A DNA stretch of 47,620 bases from NCBI GenBank assembly GCA_021796275.1, contig JAJYOI010000001.1:70803-118422 (forward strand), written 5' to 3'. Each line of letters begins with the position of its first letter. The stretch's first letter is position 1. The notes beneath the pieces were generated by a model. It did no database searches, was not told the DNA's origin, and saw nothing but the letters and a program-made list of their open reading frames with translations. The position numbers were made by a program, and so were the translations under genes. This DNA comes from Bacteroidota bacterium. Its GTDB lineage: Bacteria > Bacteroidota > Ignavibacteria > UBA10030 > UBA8401. This document shows, piece by piece, positions 45,292 through 47,620 of this stretch.

Positions 45292-46172
45292 TCGTATGGC
45301 AAAATAATTGTTGAGTTGTTGGGGCTATTCACCAATTCTTTGAGCTGAGAGATGTAATACCATTGCAGATAATTCTGTGTCAATCCGTTGTTGATTATTT
45401 TTTGAGCATTTGCAATGCCCTGAGCTTCGATTGCTTTTCGCTGCGCCTCCTTCTGAGCATACTGGATGGTGTATTCCATTTGCTGCGCTTGCTGGGAAGC
45501 TTTAAGTTTTGCCGCAATGGCATCGCTGACAGTTGCCGGCGGTTCTACGTTTCTGATAAGCACGTTATCTAACATTACGCCTCTACCGTTCAGTTCCTGC
45601 AATAATAGATCAGTAACCATCTTCGTATAAGCGTCTCTCTGAAGAGACATCACGTCGCTTGCGTCGAACTTGGTAGCGGCATTCACCAGCGCAGTTCTGA
45701 TCGCCGGCCTCACAATCACTTGTTCGTAATTGAGGCCAATATTACTGTACACATTATTTGCCTGTAATGGATCTAAGTGATACCACACCGTGACATCGAA
45801 TTTCAGAATAAGTTGATCGCGTGATAACGTGGCGACAGCATCATCACCACTTCTATTCCCCTCGGTATTGACGGACGACATGGTGTAGTCTTTCGTCTGA
45901 ACGGACATCTTATAAACATCGGTGAGAAAAAATATCGGATGGAAACCAGCCGGAATGGGCTGCGCCCCGACGTTGCCGAACGTAACAGGAACTCCTACAT
46001 ATCCCGGATCAATGATCGTGAACGATGCAGAAATCAAGGCTAATGCTGCCAGCCCAAGGCTCGCGAGTCCGAGTTTTTTAACATTGAACGGATATTGAAC
46101 ATTCCTTGGTTTAGCAACCAGTAAAAAAATTCCTACGACAGCAAACAACACAATAAAAAATGAAGTGGTCAT
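45246..46172 (-). CDS. SPFH/band 7 (prohibitin-like) membrane protein
   Basis: A 308-residue protein of the stomatin/prohibitin/flotillin superfamily, which forms membrane-bound assemblies. Two N-terminal hydrophobic segments (about 3-20 and 34-52) precede the band 7 domain (about 52-240: DPGYVGVPVTFG, GFHPIFFLTDV, IRTALVNAATKFDASDV, LDNVLIRNVEPP). A helical stretch (KASQQAQQMEYTIQYAQKEA) with coiled-coil character and a short tail come next. AAAGGAG lies 6 bases before the ATG. No NfeD partner gene is adjacent. Its exact role (proteostasis or membrane microdomain) is not shown by the sequence. Confidence 0.93.
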   Translation of the reverse strand: MTTSFFIVLFAVVGIFLLVAKPRNVQYPFNVKKLGLASLGLAALALISASFTIIDPGYVGVPVTFGNVGAQPIPAGFHPIFFLTDVYKMSVQTKDYTMSSVNTEGNRSGDDAVATLSRDQLILKFDVTVWYHLDPLQANNVYSNIGLNYEQVIVRPAIRTALVNAATKFDASDVMSLQRDAYTKMVTDLLLQELNGRGVMLDNVLIRNVEPPATVSDAIAAKLKASQQAQQMEYTIQYAQKEAQRKAIEAQGIANAQKIINNGLTQNYLQWYYISQLKELVNSPNNSTIILPYDQKLTPLINVGGGRK

Positions 46173-46407
46173 GGCTTTCTCCTTTGTTTTTTGTTCTTAT
46201 TACTAAGCGATGGCACGCGAAACGGTGTGGCGCTCATGTTCGGGAATGACATACCTTTTGTTTTGCGTAGCATTGATTACGAATTTTCTATGATACAATC
46301 TACACATTTCTGGAGTTCCCCGCATGAAATGATACCCCGCGTGCTATCGTGTTTCGCGCTATTCTGTAAATCTTTCAGCCGTCTCATTGGGCTGACGTGC
46401 CCGCCGT

Positions 46408-46584
46408 TCATTGCGGAGTGTCTTTCTTCTTATAGGCTCTTATCGCGACTATGATGAAGAGAACTCCGGCAGCAATATTACCGTAAGCAGGTAACGATCT
46501 GCCACCGTAGCTCATTATGCCAACGAACAGGAAACAAATGCCGGCGAGCGCAAAAAGCAGCGCAGTGCGTTTATTGTTTTTCAT
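46408..46584 (-). CDS. Small two-helix membrane protein (58 residues)
   Basis: A short frame encoding 58 residues. It has a basic start (MKNNKR), a hydrophobic helix (about 8-24), a Gly/Ser/Pro-containing turn (SYGGRSLPAYGN), a second helix (about 36-49) and a lysine-rich tail (AYKKKDTPQ) that sets the topology by the positive-inside rule. The regular pattern argues for a real gene. No family is recognised. It precedes the SPFH gene by about 235 bases, a stretch in which I see no gene. Confidence 0.6.
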   Translation of the reverse strand: MKNNKRTALLFALAGICFLFVGIMSYGGRSLPAYGNIAAGVLFIIVAIRAYKKKDTPQ

Positions 46585-46738
46585 CTGTAATTCTTTAATC
46601 CTTTTCTGTTATTTGCTGATAAAGTTGAAACCACTTTTTTTCTAAGAACGTTGTTTAAACAAAATTTTTTTGTCGCCGCTGTACTTTATTCTCTTGACTT
46701 TTTACTTATTAAAGATGTTAGGCACAGCTTCCTGGATT

Positions 46739-47488
46739 CTAATTAAGAAGCCAAGTGCCCCTCTGATTAGTTGATAGCCTTGTGTAGGTCCCCCTAAAAG
46801 TTGAGTTAAAGCTGGCCAATGTATCACTTGCATAAGAGAAATCATCCAAGACATTACTTTGCACGTTGAAAATGCCCAACGTATTGTATAAATCCATTTT
46901 GAATGTGGCACCATTGAAGGCGAATACTTGATAGACGCTTCCTGCTGAATCTGAAAAGCTAATTTCTCTTCCCCATTGTATAGTCTTGATGTTACTCATC
47001 GTGAATACATTGCTAAAGGTGTCAGTTCGGTAATTAAATCGAACTGCATTGAAGAGCACCTGAACATAAAAAGTGTTGCTTATGAAGCTTCCCACGCGGC
47101 AATAAACTGCGACCACAATATTTGAACTTTGCCTTGTTAGTAGAGCATTGGTGTTTATCACGAAAACCGAGCTGTCTTGCGTTCTATCCAATGAGATGCT
47201 ATTTCCGATTGATGTGTACCACATAACAGGATCAGAGAGAGGCTGGATGATTTCATTCTTGTCGTATTCGCTTACAACTAGTCGTGCATTCATGCATGTA
47301 ATCGGAACACACATAGTATCGTCGTATTGTAAAGAGGAGATAAATGCCGTTGAGCTGTCCCACATTGTCATTCCTGCAATGCGTATTCCTGGAAATTGAT
47401 TCATATCTCCAGATGTTGGTGATGTGTTCTTTGAACAACCTGAAAGCAAAAATTGGAGGGTCAAAGCTAATGCAATTTGCATTTTCAT
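46739..47488 (-). CDS. Uncharacterised lipoprotein
   Basis: A 249-residue protein with a short signal peptide and lipobox LLSGC (Cys18), then a polar SKNTSPTSGD linker. The rest is rich in serine, threonine, asparagine and aromatic residues and looks beta-rich, with no motif I recognise. The frame ends in GTWLLN. The ribosome site is weak (AAAGGCG). The remaining 130 bases to the right edge hold no clear gene; they may contain its promoter. A surface or periplasmic location is likely. Confidence 0.75.
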   Translation of the reverse strand: MKMQIALALTLQFLLSGCSKNTSPTSGDMNQFPGIRIAGMTMWDSSTAFISSLQYDDTMCVPITCMNARLVVSEYDKNEIIQPLSDPVMWYTSIGNSISLDRTQDSSVFVINTNALLTRQSSNIVVAVYCRVGSFISNTFYVQVLFNAVRFNYRTDTFSNVFTMSNIKTIQWGREISFSDSAGSVYQVFAFNGATFKMDLYNTLGIFNVQSNVLDDFSYASDTLASFNSTFRGTYTRLSTNQRGTWLLN

Positions 47489-47620
47489 AAATGACGCCTT
47501 TGGTCAAGTCTTTTTTTCTGTGTAAAATATTCAGAGGTCATTTACGCCGCCAGTTGATACGAGATGTAGTTAGTTGACTGTTCATTCGGACAAATCAAAT
47601 TTCGAATATTTTTTAGTTGG

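Noticed and set aside
46191-46454. 87-codon plus-strand open frame between the SPFH gene and the 58-residue gene
   Set aside because: It overlaps the likely upstream region of the SPFH gene and the coding strand of the small membrane protein. Its composition is not protein-like and there is no ribosome site.
46702-46914. Possible frameshift at the 3' end of the right-hand lipoprotein gene
   Set aside because: An overlapping frame continues past the stop, but the main frame is continuous and the alternative tail shows no family resemblance, so there is no evidence of a break.

Overview
This looks like chromosomal DNA from a Gram-negative bacterium of the Bacteroidota/Chlorobiota (FCB) group, most like the Ignavibacteria. 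The case rests on lipid A genes (lpxB, lpxK), lipoprotein signal peptides including a 'GFQC' lipobox at the left edge, a GH3 glycosidase/beta-lactamase fusion of a kind common in Bacteroidota, ATP-type PEP carboxykinase together with pyruvate phosphate dikinase, and many starts without a strong Shine-Dalgarno. The placement is inference from gene content; no rRNA or tRNA gene is visible. The window is dense housekeeping DNA. Almost everything from 2.2 kb to the right edge is on the minus strand, and only a HIT-family gene and icd (447-2178) run on the plus strand.

Layout, left to right. 1-106: start of a lipoprotein gene running out of the window. 447-2178: HIT protein and NADP isocitrate dehydrogenase, closed by a bidirectional terminator shared with dnaG. 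2228-4722: dnaG and a membrane protein with a HEAGH motif. 4789-8678: a four-gene operon (two D-Ala-D-Ala-ligase-like ATP-grasp proteins, a GNAT acetyltransferase, a KamA aminomutase) with its own promoter (perfect TTGACA) and terminator. This is the best candidate for an undescribed pathway. 8877-13153: recG, a small membrane protein, an exported amidohydrolase. 13216-18623: gpsA, plsY, ispD, an APC-type permease, queA. 18781-21534: ppdK. 21574-30047: a tightly overlapped run of class I amidotransferase, lpxK, DUF374 acyltransferase, lpxB, an isoprenylcysteine-methyltransferase-like protein, a HAD phosphatase and smc. 30068-32689: a GH2-like protein fused to a membrane domain, apparently without its catalytic glutamates. 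32880-39499: tpiA, gatB, sucC, pckA, pruA (central carbon, proline/glutamate catabolism, tRNA-Gln amidation). 39780-43669: a GH3 glucosaminidase/beta-lactamase fusion overlapping a BadF-type GlcNAc kinase, probably amino-sugar or muropeptide salvage. 43834-47488: small membrane proteins, a GIY-YIG-like protein, an SPFH protein and a lipoprotein, with looser spacing and repeats.

Several families of short palindromic repeats lie between or inside genes: a double-hairpin GC-rich element embedded in two reading frames (23896-23925, 25809-25836), a TCTTTGCG-type repeat (39543, 42694, 44213-44279), a CAGTAGCCAGTA palindrome (18719-18753) and a large two-stage palindrome (45163-45212). No CRISPR array, transposase, phage gene, tRNA or rRNA was recognised.
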